From Alistipes_A hominis (GTDB lineage: Bacteria; Bacteroidota; Bacteroidia; Bacteroidales; Rikenellaceae), in NCBI RefSeq assembly GCF_014288115.1, contig NZ_JACOOK010000003.1:124001-188000 (forward strand): a DNA stretch of 64,000 bases, in the 5' to 3' direction. Below are positions 35,644 through 45,200 of this stretch, in pieces. Both the position numbers and the translations under genes were made by a program. The notes under the pieces were generated by a model that was not told the origin of the DNA, did no database searches, and saw only the letters and a list, made by a program, of their open reading frames with translations. The stretch's first letter is position 1. Every line of letters starts with the position of its first letter.

Positions 35644-36252
35644 TCAGAAAGATGCTTGTTCCACGACGCTTTTAACGGCCTGCTGCGCTTCGGTGATGTC
35701 CGATTCGAGCACGTACACTCTCAATTCCGACAACCGTTCGTTTACGGTTTCGCGGATTGCGCGGCGCGACTCTTCCGACAGCCGGGAGGAACCGCGCTCA
35801 TCGTCGTTCCCGCTTCGTTGCGGGTACGGTGACGTTTCGTTTTGCGATCCGTATTCCGACCCGTTTTGCCGACGGGTCGGATCGACCGGTTTCTGGATTG
35901 CCGGAAACGGTTCGGTCGCAGGTGCGTAAGCCGCCGTCGCCTGTCCGTATCCGGAATGCTTCGTTTCGGGACCTGCGGGGTTGAAAGCCGTTTCCGTTTC
36001 GGGATCGGTTTGGCGGGAAATCGCTGCCGGGAGTCGCTTTTCACCGGGAACTTCCGTTCCGGCGAACGGCTGCGGAACGCGGCTTTCCCCGTTCGGAGAT
36101 TTTCTGTCCGTTATCCGCGAGATGCCGCTGTCTTTTTTTCCGGATGCCGTTTGCCGTCGGTCTTCGCCGGCCGGGTCTGCCGACGCTTCCCGCAGCCGCC
36201 GGGCGAGCCACAGCTCGTCGTCCCAGAAGATTCGATAGGGTTCTGTGTTCAT
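35644..36252 (-). CDS. Phage-type hypothetical with long disordered middle
   Basis: The 202-residue protein starts with an ordered MNTEPYRIFWDDELWLARRL. It passes through about 110 residues rich in Pro, Glu, Arg, Thr and Gly, and ends in a helical, coiled-coil-like segment (RETVNERLSELRVYVLESDI). The build suggests a tether or connector. It starts 3 bases after the 790-residue tail gene. Confidence 0.5.
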   Translation of the reverse strand: MNTEPYRIFWDDELWLARRLREASADPAGEDRRQTASGKKDSGISRITDRKSPNGESRVPQPFAGTEVPGEKRLPAAISRQTDPETETAFNPAGPETKHSGYGQATAAYAPATEPFPAIQKPVDPTRRQNGSEYGSQNETSPYPQRSGNDDERGSSRLSEESRRAIRETVNERLSELRVYVLESDITEAQQAVKSVVEQASF

Positions 36253-36255
36253 GGA

Positions 36256-38628
36256 TTATACGTTTTTTAGAAAAATGCATTTCGTAGATTGTCCTCCGGC
36301 GGGATTGTAGTCGCAGATCTCTTCGAGCCGGCATAGCAGCGTTTCCCCGGCGATCGTCAGCTGGAACAGGGCTCTGAAATCGTGACACAGCGTATTCGGA
36401 ACGATCAGCGGTTCGATGTCCTCCGGCTTCAGATACAGGTATAGCGTGATTCTCCGTCCCCGGTTGTATAGCTCCACCGTTTTGTCGTAATATCGGTGCA
36501 ATCCGTCCGCTCCGTCCCGGTCTTCGAAACAGAGTGTGAACGGCTGTTCCCCCTGCGGATCGTGGAACGCGATTTTGGGGTACTGGCTGTCGTACGACGG
36601 CCATCCCCACGGATGTCCGTCCAGCGCGGTCATACCGTAGTACCGGACGATTTTCGGTGGGAAATTCAGGTTTTCATTCTCTTCCGCGTTACCGCTGCGG
36701 TCGCGGTCGCCGACCTGGGCGAGCGAAGCTTCCGGCGCATCGGGATACTCGCCGGTTTTGTTCAGGGTCGGCGTGAAGATCGGGTTGCTGTAAATTTGTT
36801 CACCTTCTTTGGCGAACCGGTTCAGGATCGGCGCGCTCCAGCGTCCCAGGATCTCTTTGTGGGACTCGTCCCACCGGGCTGCGCTGCCGTCTCCTGGCTG
36901 GTAACGCAGCGTGAAGCGCTGCGCCAGGTCTGCGCCGGGTTCTTCGATCGCGACGGGCCGGCTGCGGTCGATTTTTTCGCTCCAATCCACGACGACGTCG
37001 TTCCGGTAGAATGTTTCGCGCGGTTCCACATAGAGCGTCCTGGTCAGCGTGTCGGAGTAGAAATAGAGATTGAACAACTGTTTCAATGCATTGATCAGCG
37101 CGATCTGCCGGATCTCGTGCGCCGCGACGTCGGCAAATCCGATGGTCGTCCCTTCGCACGGATGCGGCATGAAAACGGGCCTGAGCGTCGTCTCCCGGCC
37201 GAGTGTCAGCTCCATGCCTTCGTCCGCTCCGCCGAAATGGAACCGGTGGAAATAGCGGGGGTTCGATGGAGATGCCGTCGCTGCCGAACTTCTGACCGTC
37301 AGTTCGATGTCGATTTGTCCGGTTTCGGCGACATAGCCGTCGTACAGCGCCCAGTCCCCGGTGAACGGCAGGTAGGTGCCGCCCGACTGGATCCATAACC
37401 GGGGATTGGATATCGTCTGTCCGGTTTGCGGTTCGATTAGGGTGCTCCGCGACGAAAAGGTTTTCACGATGGAGGTTGTTCCGTCCGTTGCGAGTTCGTG
37501 GGTAAACCGGTATGTGTTCGCTTCGGCGTGGTCGAAGACGATCAGCCGGTAGCTCCATCCGTCGCGATACGTTTCTCGCCGGTCTTCGTTGCGGTTGGTC
37601 ACCTGGTAGCGGTGTTCGATGTTGTCGTCGAGGTAGACCCGGTCGAAGCATTTCAGGGCCGTCCGGCTGGCGATCCGGTAGTCCGAACGGTAACGGAGCC
37701 GGTATTCGAATCCTACGGCTACGCTCTCCGTCGGGTAATAAGCCGCCCGCTGCCCGTCTTTCCGGAAGCAGCCGTTGCGGTTGTAGACGCCCGCCACGGA
37801 AACTCCGTCGGAGATGTCGTCCGGATCGGCCGTGTCGACGATGTTCCCGACCGACGAGATCGTGGTCAGCGGATCGGCGTAAACCCTGCCGAACCGGTCC
37901 GCTACGGCCGTTGCATCGGCGAACCGTCCGGCGAGGAATCCCATCCGTTCGGCCAGCGGTTCGACTTCTTTTTCCGGATAGCGCCCGCTGATGTACAGCG
38001 CCCGGAAAAATGCGCTGTCCATGAACGTCGACGCGACCGTATAACCTCCTGCGGCTGCGATCGCATCGACCAGCGCCCGTACGTTCAAGAACGGATGGTA
38101 GTCCGTAAAGGTCAGCATCCGAACGCCCTGCTGAACGGTGTCGGATGCTACGGCGAACCGGTCGCGCTGCACGGGGAAAAAACGCACCGGTTCGTCCCAT
38201 GTCCAGCTTTGTTTGACCATGTCCGCCGTGATCGTATGTTCAAAAGCGATCCCGATTTCATTGAACATCTCCGCCGCCGCTTTTTGCACCCACTCTTTGC
38301 CGGCCCCGATGATGTTGATTCGGTACCATCCTTCTCCTGCCGGCGTACTTTCGCACCGGGTCATCATCGGGGAGCCTTCGAGTACCATGCAGCCGTCCGC
38401 TTCGATGCGTGCCGTATGCGGCTGCTGGTTGAACTGCTCGGCCGCGTGTATCTCTTCCGGGTTGCCGAACAGCAGTCGGTTGCGTGCGGTCATCGGCACG
38501 CGGATCGTTTTCGAGTATCCCGTCCTTCCGGTTTCGATTTTGGTGATCGAGGCGATTCCGAGCGAAATCGACACGGCGGTCGTCTGGTCGGTATCGGCCT
38601 GTTTGCCGTCGATAAACAGTTTCATCAT
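36256..38628 (-). CDS. Large phage tail/baseplate-like protein
   Basis: The 790-residue protein is the largest of the cassette. The N-terminal part (MMKLFIDGKQADTDQTTAVS, TGYSKTIRVPMTARNRLLFG) resembles Bacteroidetes phage tail proteins. The middle carries hub-like beta text (LINALKQLFNLYFYSDTLTR, LYVEPRETFYRNDVVVDWSE) and the C-terminus is beta-rich. No coiled-coil tape-measure character and no enzymatic motif are visible. I infer a baseplate or tail-tip component. Confidence 0.5.
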   Translation of the reverse strand: MMKLFIDGKQADTDQTTAVSISLGIASITKIETGRTGYSKTIRVPMTARNRLLFGNPEEIHAAEQFNQQPHTARIEADGCMVLEGSPMMTRCESTPAGEGWYRINIIGAGKEWVQKAAAEMFNEIGIAFEHTITADMVKQSWTWDEPVRFFPVQRDRFAVASDTVQQGVRMLTFTDYHPFLNVRALVDAIAAAGGYTVASTFMDSAFFRALYISGRYPEKEVEPLAERMGFLAGRFADATAVADRFGRVYADPLTTISSVGNIVDTADPDDISDGVSVAGVYNRNGCFRKDGQRAAYYPTESVAVGFEYRLRYRSDYRIASRTALKCFDRVYLDDNIEHRYQVTNRNEDRRETYRDGWSYRLIVFDHAEANTYRFTHELATDGTTSIVKTFSSRSTLIEPQTGQTISNPRLWIQSGGTYLPFTGDWALYDGYVAETGQIDIELTVRSSAATASPSNPRYFHRFHFGGADEGMELTLGRETTLRPVFMPHPCEGTTIGFADVAAHEIRQIALINALKQLFNLYFYSDTLTRTLYVEPRETFYRNDVVVDWSEKIDRSRPVAIEEPGADLAQRFTLRYQPGDGSAARWDESHKEILGRWSAPILNRFAKEGEQIYSNPIFTPTLNKTGEYPDAPEASLAQVGDRDRSGNAEENENLNFPPKIVRYYGMTALDGHPWGWPSYDSQYPKIAFHDPQGEQPFTLCFEDRDGADGLHRYYDKTVELYNRGRRITLYLYLKPEDIEPLIVPNTLCHDFRALFQLTIAGETLLCRLEEICDYNPAGGQSTKCIFLKNV

Positions 38629-38631
38629 GGT

Positions 38632-39636
38632 TTACTGGTGTTGGTAGATTTCCCGGGCGCTTTTGCGGACGGTCAATTGCAGTTGCGAGAGCGTTTCGGA
38701 CACGGTCGTTACCGTTTCGGTCAGGACGTCCAGCGGGACGAACGCATAGTTCTGCTCCATCCACACTCCGGGCGCTACGGCGATTCCGCTCAGCCATTCC
38801 ATCGTTTCGCGGTTGACGAAATCGGAGGCCAGCGATAGCCTGTTTTCCCGGCTACAACCGGTCGTGCGGTAGCCGTCGGCCGTGTATACGCGCTCTTTGC
38901 GGATGTCGTATCCGTTGCTCAGGACGCACCGCATCGTATGGTAGTCGATCTGGCCGTATCCGTTCCACCAGCATATTCGGACGTTCTGTTCGCCGGTCGG
39001 CGCTACCCGGTACCGCTGGCAGGCCATCTCTTCGTCCTCGCCGTCCAGGATGCGGACTGTTACGATTTCTCCTTCGGTCGGTTCTCTCAGTCCGGCAGCC
39101 CTGAGTTTCGCCCGCATGTCCGCCATTTTCAACCCGAATACGTGCAACCCGTCGGCATCGTTTTTCGTAGCCAGCGTGACCGGCGTCGCCGGAGTGCCCG
39201 CAACGACCGCGACCGCTTTCAGCGTTCCGCCTTCCGCGATGACGGCGATTTCGTCGCTCTCTTCCGGCCCGATCGTCCGGGTTTCCGGCGACGCCGATAG
39301 TTTTTCGTAGGAATAGATCGTTCGTATCCCCGCGTTCAGCCGGGTCGTGCTGCGCGTGCTGCCCGATCCGACCGTCAGGTTCACGATCCGTTTCGGCGGG
39401 GCGACGAACGTGCATTGCACGGTTCGCAGCGGGGCCACTTCGAACTGCCCCTGTGCGTAGCCGGCTACGTTCACGTCGTATACAGTCGACCCGTAAAGCC
39501 TTTTTCTGCCGATGATTCCGGTACCTGCGTGGTCGAAAATGTCGAGCTACACGATTTCGTCGGCCGTTGCCGAAATCCGGAACAGCGCGTCCCGGTAAGC
39601 CGGGGAGTACGGCGCGGGGATTTTGGTGATTTTCAT
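38632..39636 (-). CDS. Phage-type structural gene interrupted by one in-frame TAG
   Basis: The natural start is 39636 (MKITKIPAPYSPAYRDALFR), because it overlaps the upstream gene's stop as ATGA. After DEIV the frame meets TAG (39547-39549, codon 30) and then continues without a shift as LDIFDHAGTGIIGRKRLYGS, to the end at 38632. CAG to TAG would restore Gln. The remaining 300 codons are uninterrupted, and a GTG at 39474 could re-initiate translation. The protein is beta-rich and sits 3 bases before the tail/baseplate gene, so it is probably a tail component. It is a nonsense mutant, a readthrough site or a recoded codon. Confidence 0.6.
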
Positions 39637-40064
39637 AGGGATTCGTCGGTTGAGGTTTGACAATCGTCCGTGCGGACGTCGAATTCCACCCGCAGCGATA
39701 GTTCTCCCTGTCGGGTCAGCGTGAATTCGGCCGGAGCCATCGAGATGTTTTCCGTGCAAAAGACGTTTTGCTGCGGGGTCAGCCGGTCGGTGAGCCGTAG
39801 GGCATCCCGTTCCAGCCCGTCCCATACCCTATTTTTTGCGGATTCGTCGAATTTGCGGTTGCATTGCATCAGCTGCAGTACGACGCGGTAGGTAATCTTC
39901 CGTTCCCGCCTTCCTTCGACACGGCTCGTTTTCGGCGGCGACAGCCATACGGCCGGAAATTTCAGCGCGCATTCGTTCATGCGGTACTCGAAGCCTTCGT
40001 AAAAGTGATAGCCGAGTTTCTCGGCGGTTTTTCGGATCAGGGCCGAAAGTTGATTTCTGGGCAT
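39633..40064 (-). CDS. Phage-type hypothetical (tail completion candidate)
   Basis: A 143-residue protein with an N-terminal helix (MPRNQLSALIRKTAEKLGYH) and a beta-rich remainder (KITYRVVLQLMQCNRKFDES, LSLRVEFDVRTDD). Size and place before the beta-rich tail genes suit a tail-terminator or completion protein. This is inferred from layout only. Confidence 0.5.
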   Translation of the reverse strand: MPRNQLSALIRKTAEKLGYHFYEGFEYRMNECALKFPAVWLSPPKTSRVEGRRERKITYRVVLQLMQCNRKFDESAKNRVWDGLERDALRLTDRLTPQQNVFCTENISMAPAEFTLTRQGELSLRVEFDVRTDDCQTSTDESL

Positions 40065-40119
40065 TTTGAGTTTGTTTTACAGGATGTTTTTTCATCGAAA
40101 TCGTCCGGAAAAGAGCCGT

Positions 40120-40893
40120 TTATCCGTTCATTTTAATGCGGCTCTGCACGAGATCCATAAAATCGTGGCAATTCATTCGGCGTACCGGCTCGATCTCGTC
40201 GATCCGGAAATGTCCCGCCCACAGCAGCAGCTCGTTCCAGGTCGGTCCTTCGCGTCCGGTCTTTTCCCCGTTCGTCCGGGGAGTTTCGTAGCAGAGCGGG
40301 TAATTGCGTTTCAGGTAGCGGTGTGCTTGCCGGAGCATGTCGTAAAGGCGCAGAACGATGTCCATCGGCAGTTTTTTCATGCTCCAGGCCCGATGCCGGC
40401 ATGTCTGTTCCCGGTAGGGTTCACCTTCGGGACGGCAGAGTATCGCGACGACGAGCGGGGCGTACCGCCATTTGTCGCACAGGTACAGGTCGGTCGCTTC
40501 GCACAGTTCGACGGCCGTCGTATGCGCTAGCGGTACGACGCTGCCGTCGGGATCGACTGCCGGAGCGGGAAACAGCATCCGTATTCCGTTCCAATCGAAA
40601 CCGTCCGTACTGTCGTTTCCGTCCGGATTCTCCGGAAATGGCGGCGGAAACCCGAAAAAACGTTCGCCCAGGCAGTCGGCGAACTGTTTTCGCTGCCGGC
40701 CGTCGATCTTCCGAACGGTTCCCGGATCCACTCCGCAAATGCGCTCCAGTACCCGCTCCGCTTTCCGTTCCGTTGCAGAAGTGCCGACCGTCTGCCCAGC
40801 ATATTCCGCCAGCGTAAAAAACTGTTCCCAGCCGATTTCGTTCCATGCGGAAGGGCACGGATAGCTCCGATTGTCGATCGTTACGGTGGTCAT
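40120..40893 (-). CDS. Phage-type hypothetical
   Basis: The 257-residue cytosolic protein begins MTTVTIDNRSYPCPSAWNEI and contains CEATDLYLCDKWRYAPLVVA and WSMKKLPMDIVLRLYDMLRQ. It ends HDFMDLVQSRIKMNG. No domain is recognised. It resembles proteins that precede tail genes in Bacteroidetes phages, where tail-assembly chaperones are usual. Confidence 0.5.
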   Translation of the reverse strand: MTTVTIDNRSYPCPSAWNEIGWEQFFTLAEYAGQTVGTSATERKAERVLERICGVDPGTVRKIDGRQRKQFADCLGERFFGFPPPFPENPDGNDSTDGFDWNGIRMLFPAPAVDPDGSVVPLAHTTAVELCEATDLYLCDKWRYAPLVVAILCRPEGEPYREQTCRHRAWSMKKLPMDIVLRLYDMLRQAHRYLKRNYPLCYETPRTNGEKTGREGPTWNELLLWAGHFRIDEIEPVRRMNCHDFMDLVQSRIKMNG

Positions 40894-40939
40894 GTGTCGA
40901 TAACTCCGTTTTTAGTGTGTATAATCTGTTAATAGACGG

Positions 40940-41266
40940 TTAGCTGATATACAACGACAGCACTTTTTCCAGCTCTTTCAACTCCCGGACAACGCTTTTT
41001 GCACGGTTGTTCGACATTTTCTGTTGCAGCCGGAAACGGGCCAGCCGTTCGACGGCTTCTTCCGCCTGCCGGATAGAGTCGATTGCTTCGGTCATCAGTC
41101 GATATGAATCTGTATCGGTTTTGTTTTTAATAGGTTGCGATTCGATCGGTTGGCTGATTCCGGCTTCCGATCCGGTTGTTCGGACTGCTTGCGACATGGG
41201 TTTCTGATGGTTTTGATTCGGGTTATCGACAGACTGTGCGGGACAGAACCGGTGAAGAGTGTTCAT
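40940..41266 (-). CDS. Phage-type hypothetical, first gene of the cassette
   Basis: A 108-residue protein with a disordered Gln/Pro/Ser-rich first half and a helical second half (EAIDSIRQAEEAVERLARFR, VVRELKELEKVLSLYIS) likely to form a coiled coil. It is first behind the 41432-41439 promoter, after a 165-base leader with no clear features. Confidence 0.5.
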   Translation of the reverse strand: MNTLHRFCPAQSVDNPNQNHQKPMSQAVRTTGSEAGISQPIESQPIKNKTDTDSYRLMTEAIDSIRQAEEAVERLARFRLQQKMSNNRAKSVVRELKELEKVLSLYIS

Positions 41267-41431
41267 AACCTGAAACGAAATGTCCCGAATTGCAATCGAT
41301 AACTCCCCGAAATGTTAATAAATAATTCGATAGAATATGGAATAAGCGAGCGGCGTTTCGTTCTCCGTTCCTCCGACCGGCGCGTTTGCCGTTTCCGTTC
41401 GGAAAAGTGCCCGGTCCGGGCCGTCGCTGTA

Positions 41432-41439
41432 CAAATATA
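41432..41439 (-). promoter_or_regulatory. -7 element (TATATTTG) for the phage-type cassette
   Basis: An exact TAnnTTTG match on the reverse strand with a TTGAC-like box about 22 bases upstream. It is the only good promoter before the fifteen-gene run. Confidence 0.55.
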
Positions 41440-41482
41440 GAACGCCGCCTCCCCCTTTGTCAAGAGAGAGACGGCGTTTTTT
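41440..41482. terminator. Imperfect hairpin between rnhB and the cassette
   Basis: AACGCCGCCTC / GAGACGGCGTT-type arms with a T run on the forward side. It probably separates the rnhB transcript from the cassette. The rest of 41267-41650 shows no gene. Confidence 0.5.
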
Positions 41483-41650
41483 TCAAAAAAACAGGAATTT
41501 TAGAGAGGCTCCGGTTTTTTATTTGATATGTAAGATGCGTTTAATCAGTTGCTTTTATTCTGTGTGAAGAAATTAATTATTGAAATAAAAAAATCGGCAA
41601 AAAGATCAATTTTTGAATCTTTCGATAGTCGTTTCACATTTTATCGTTGT

Positions 41651-42271
41651 TCATTTTTGGTTTTCGGCCGGTCGCTCGAACAGTCGCAACTGTTCGAATT
41701 CGTGGTTGAACGACATGCGGTGGTATGGCGACAGACCGTATCGCATGACCGCTTCCCTGTGTTCCCGGGTCGGATATCCTTTGTTTTTCTGCCAGTTGTA
41801 TACCGGATATTCCTCGGCGATCCGCATCATGTAGTCGTCGCGGTAGGTTTTGGCCAGTACCGAGGCCGCAGCGATGGACGCATACGTCGCGTCGCCTTTG
41901 ACGATGCAACGGTACGGAATATCCAGCGTTGTCCGGAACCTGTTTCCGTCGATCAGCAGCAACTGCGGTTTCACCGACAGTCGTTCGACGGCGCGGGACA
42001 TCGCCGCGAACGAAGCGTTCAGGATGTTGATCCGGTCGATTTCTTCCGGAAAAACCATCTCTACGGCCCAGGCTACGGCTTCCCGTTCGATAACGTCCCG
42101 TAACAAGTAGCGGTTTTTCTCGCTCATCTGTTTCGAGTCGTTCAGCAGCGGATGGTTCCATTCCGGCGGCAGGATAACCGCGGCGGCGGCCACCGGTCCT
42201 GCCAGCGGCCCCCGCCCGGCTTCGTCGCAACCGGCCTCGACCAGTTCGTGCTGTGAGCAGGTTTTCAGCAT
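41651..42271 (-). CDS. rnhB: Ribonuclease HII
   Basis: The 206-residue enzyme removes ribonucleotides and RNA primers from DNA-RNA hybrids. The metal site begins at Asp16-Glu17 in AGCDEAGRGPLAGPVAAAAV. The third acid lies in LLIDGNRF, and the fourth probably in AKTYRDDYM. Length is normal. It starts 21 bases downstream of the GT117 gene and is probably cotranscribed with it. Confidence 0.97.
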   Translation of the reverse strand: MLKTCSQHELVEAGCDEAGRGPLAGPVAAAAVILPPEWNHPLLNDSKQMSEKNRYLLRDVIEREAVAWAVEMVFPEEIDRINILNASFAAMSRAVERLSVKPQLLLIDGNRFRTTLDIPYRCIVKGDATYASIAAASVLAKTYRDDYMMRIAEEYPVYNWQKNKGYPTREHREAVMRYGLSPYHRMSFNHEFEQLRLFERPAENQK

Positions 42272-42292
42272 CTCCCTCGGCGGTCGGTAGGT

Positions 42293-45200
42293 TTATTGGA
42301 GTAGCGTCCCGTTGTCCGTGTCGATGGGCGTAACGGTTGGCGTTTCCTGCTTTTTATCTTCCACGATTCCTTTGTCGATGAGGTACTGTTCGATCTGCCG
42401 GGCTTGCCCGGTCTGTCCGAACATGCCCGCGATCTGATAAAGGTCGTAGAGGTATTCTGCGTTTTCCTTCACGTCCCGTAGAGTCAGGTCTTTGTATTTC
42501 CCTGTAAAGCGCAGGTAATAGGTAATGTTTTCCTCCAGGTTTTTCGCATATTCTTCCAGCACCTCGTTTCCCTTGTCGAAAGCTCCGGCCATATAATAGG
42601 CCTCGATGATCGGAACGGTCGACAGGTAGTTGTGCCGGATCTGGCTGAACGGGATCTTCCGGATGCCGGTATCCAGCACTTCGATCGCCCGCGTCGTGTC
42701 GCCCTTTTCCAGCAGGGCCTTCGCCAGCCGGGCGTACAGCGTCCGCGCCTGCGTCGAGTAGAAATTGTTATGTACCGTATAATCGGCATAGACCTTCGGA
42801 TCGTCGATGTTTCCGTAGGAGAATTCGTTCATCAGCTTGTCGTACAAGTAATCCGCATCGACCCGTCCGATGTTGAGATAGTCCCCTTTGGTTGCGATCG
42901 GCACCAGCCGGTACACGAATCCGTCGACCTGCAGGTAATCTCTCAGTCCGAGTTCTCCGGGCGAAATGGCTTGCGTGAAATAGATCGGCCGTTTCCAGTC
43001 GAAGTGCGCCAGCAGATCGATCAGCATCAGCTGGTCGCGCGTGACGATGCTGCCTTTCAGGGTCAGGTAGATCGTGTCGACCATCAGGTGCGCGTCTTCC
43101 GGTTTAACGATGCCGCTGGCGATCGCGTTCTCTTTGTTGACCGGGATCGCGATTTTCCGCGTCGGAATGTAGTCCCCTTCCGTTCCGAACGGCGTGGTCA
43201 CTTTGGTGACCGGATCGTCGAGCCTGATCCATTCGTCGATCACCTGTTTCGCGGTGGCCGATTTGAATCGTTCTTTGATCGGCAGGTAATCGTTCCGGTA
43301 GGTGTATTTGTCGCGCGGCAGGGTGAACGGCACGGGATCGGAGTCGTTGCTCTTCAATTTCATCTGGTCTATGTACCAGTCGGCGCCCAGGTAGCTCATG
43401 TTCATCACGCGGACGTCGGTGCGCACCCCTTCGACTTCCTGTGCGTACCACAGCGGGAAGGTGTCGTTGTCTCCGTAGTTCATGATGATCGCGTTGGGCA
43501 GGGCCGATTTCAGGTAATTCATCCCGAAGTCGCGGGCTACGAAACGCCCGGCGCGGTCGTGGTCGTCCCAGTTTTTAGCGCCCAGCAGGGCCGGTACGAT
43601 TGCGCCGATCAGCGTTGCCGCTACGGCCGTGTAGACGTGATCTCTCTTGAACCAGCGTTTGAACGCTTCGTACAGGGCCGGTACGCCGAATCCGATCCAC
43701 ATGCAGAACGCGTAGAACGATCCCGCGAAAACGTAGTCCCGTTCCCTCGGCTCGGCCGGCGGCGAATTCAGGTAGACGGCGATCGCCACGCCCGTCATGA
43801 TGAAGAAGGCCATGACGACCGTAAAGTTTCTGCCGTCTCGGTTCAATTGGTAGATCAGCCCGATGATACCGAGGATGAACGGTAGAAAATAGTAGGTATT
43901 TCGTCCTTTGTTTGCCGCTTTCTCGCTCGGCAGGTGGTCCTGCGGGCCGAGGAACAGTTCGTCGACGGCGTTGATCCCGGAGAGCCAGTTGCCGTCCGTA
44001 ATTTCGCCGGTCGACTGGATGTCGCTCTGGCGTCCTACGAAATTCCACAGGAAGTACCGCCAGTACATGAAGTTCATCTGATAGGCGAAAAAGAATTTCA
44101 GGTTCTCTGCGAACGTAGGCACGGTAATCGTTTCATCGCCGAACGGGATTTGACGTCCTTTGATCTGCACCCAGTTCTGGTAAGCCTTGATGTCGGACGG
44201 TTTTTCCGAGTACATGCGCGGAAAGAAGAATTCGAACTGCGGATCGTATTCGTATCCGCCCAACGTCTGCGCCGATTCGTATTTCCCGCTGTCTCCCTTG
44301 TAATAGGCCGTTTTTTCTTTGTAAGCTATCGGAGGCGACGAATAGTAGGGACCTTTGACCAGCGGTCTTGCGCCGTACTGGTCGCGGTTCAGCAGCGACA
44401 GCAGCCCGTAGGGGTTGTTCGGCGCGTTGCTGTTCATCGGCGGGTTCGCCGCCGACCGGATCACGACCGAAGCGTACGAACTGTATCCGAGGATCACTAC
44501 GGTCACGCACAACAGAATCGTGTTGGCCAGCACCTTTCCTTTTTTATGCGTAAGATAAACGCCCCATGCCAGCGCGGCGAACAGCGCGAAAGCGTAGACC
44601 GTGATTCCGCTGTTAAACGGCAGACCGAACGTGTTGACGAACAGCCTGTCGAACAGTGCGCCCAGTTGGATCGTTCCGGGAATGATGATGAACATGGCCG
44701 CCACGAGGATCGCGGCGGAAACCAGCAGCGCCTTGACGACTCCCCATTTGGTCACGCTGTATTTGCGGAAATAGTAGATCAGTACGATCGGCGGAATGAT
44801 CAGTAGGTTCAGCAGGTGTACGCCGATGGCCAGCCCGGTAAGGTAGGCGATCAGGATCAGCCAGCGGTTCGCATGCGGTTCGTCGGCGACGTTTTCCCAT
44901 TTCAGGATCGCCCAGAATACGATCGCCGTAAAGAACGACGATAGCGCGTACACTTCGCCCTCGACGGCCGAAAACCAGAACGTGTCGGTGAACGTATAGG
45001 CAATGCTGCCGACCAGTCCGGCGCCGATCACGGCGATCGTCTGCGGCATCGACAGTTCGTTTTCTCTTTTACGCATCGCCCGGCGGGCTAGGTGCGTGAT
45101 GCTCCAGAAAAGGAACATGATCGTGGCTCCGCTGGCCAGCGCCGACATCGCATTAACCATCAGGGCTGCATGCTGCGGCCCGGCGAACATCGTGAAGAAG

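Larger units (their letters stand above)
29965..41439 (-). mobile_element. Prophage-derived capsid/tail/lysis cassette without packaging or integration genes
   Basis: Fifteen same-strand genes are tightly packed, often with ATGA overlaps, behind one promoter at 41432-41439. Read 5' to 3' on the coding strand they are 108 aa, 257 aa, 143 aa, a 334-codon gene with an internal TAG, 790 aa, 202 aa, 88 aa, 88 aa, capsid, 178 aa, portal, 155 aa, holin, transglycosylase and lipoprotein. No terminase, prohead protease, tape measure, integrase, repressor or replication gene is visible, and host genes (Nudix, rnhB) abut both ends without evident att repeats. Either a decayed prophage or a domesticated particle-forming locus. 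Confidence 0.75.

Noticed and set aside
36256..38628. Tape-measure protein
   Set aside because: The protein is beta-rich with no long coiled coil or membrane-like segments. Baseplate or tail tip is more likely.
41263..41463. A 66-codon reverse frame upstream of the phage-type cassette
   Set aside because: It starts inside the terminator-like hairpin and upstream of the promoter motif. It has an arginine-rich composition and no conserved text.
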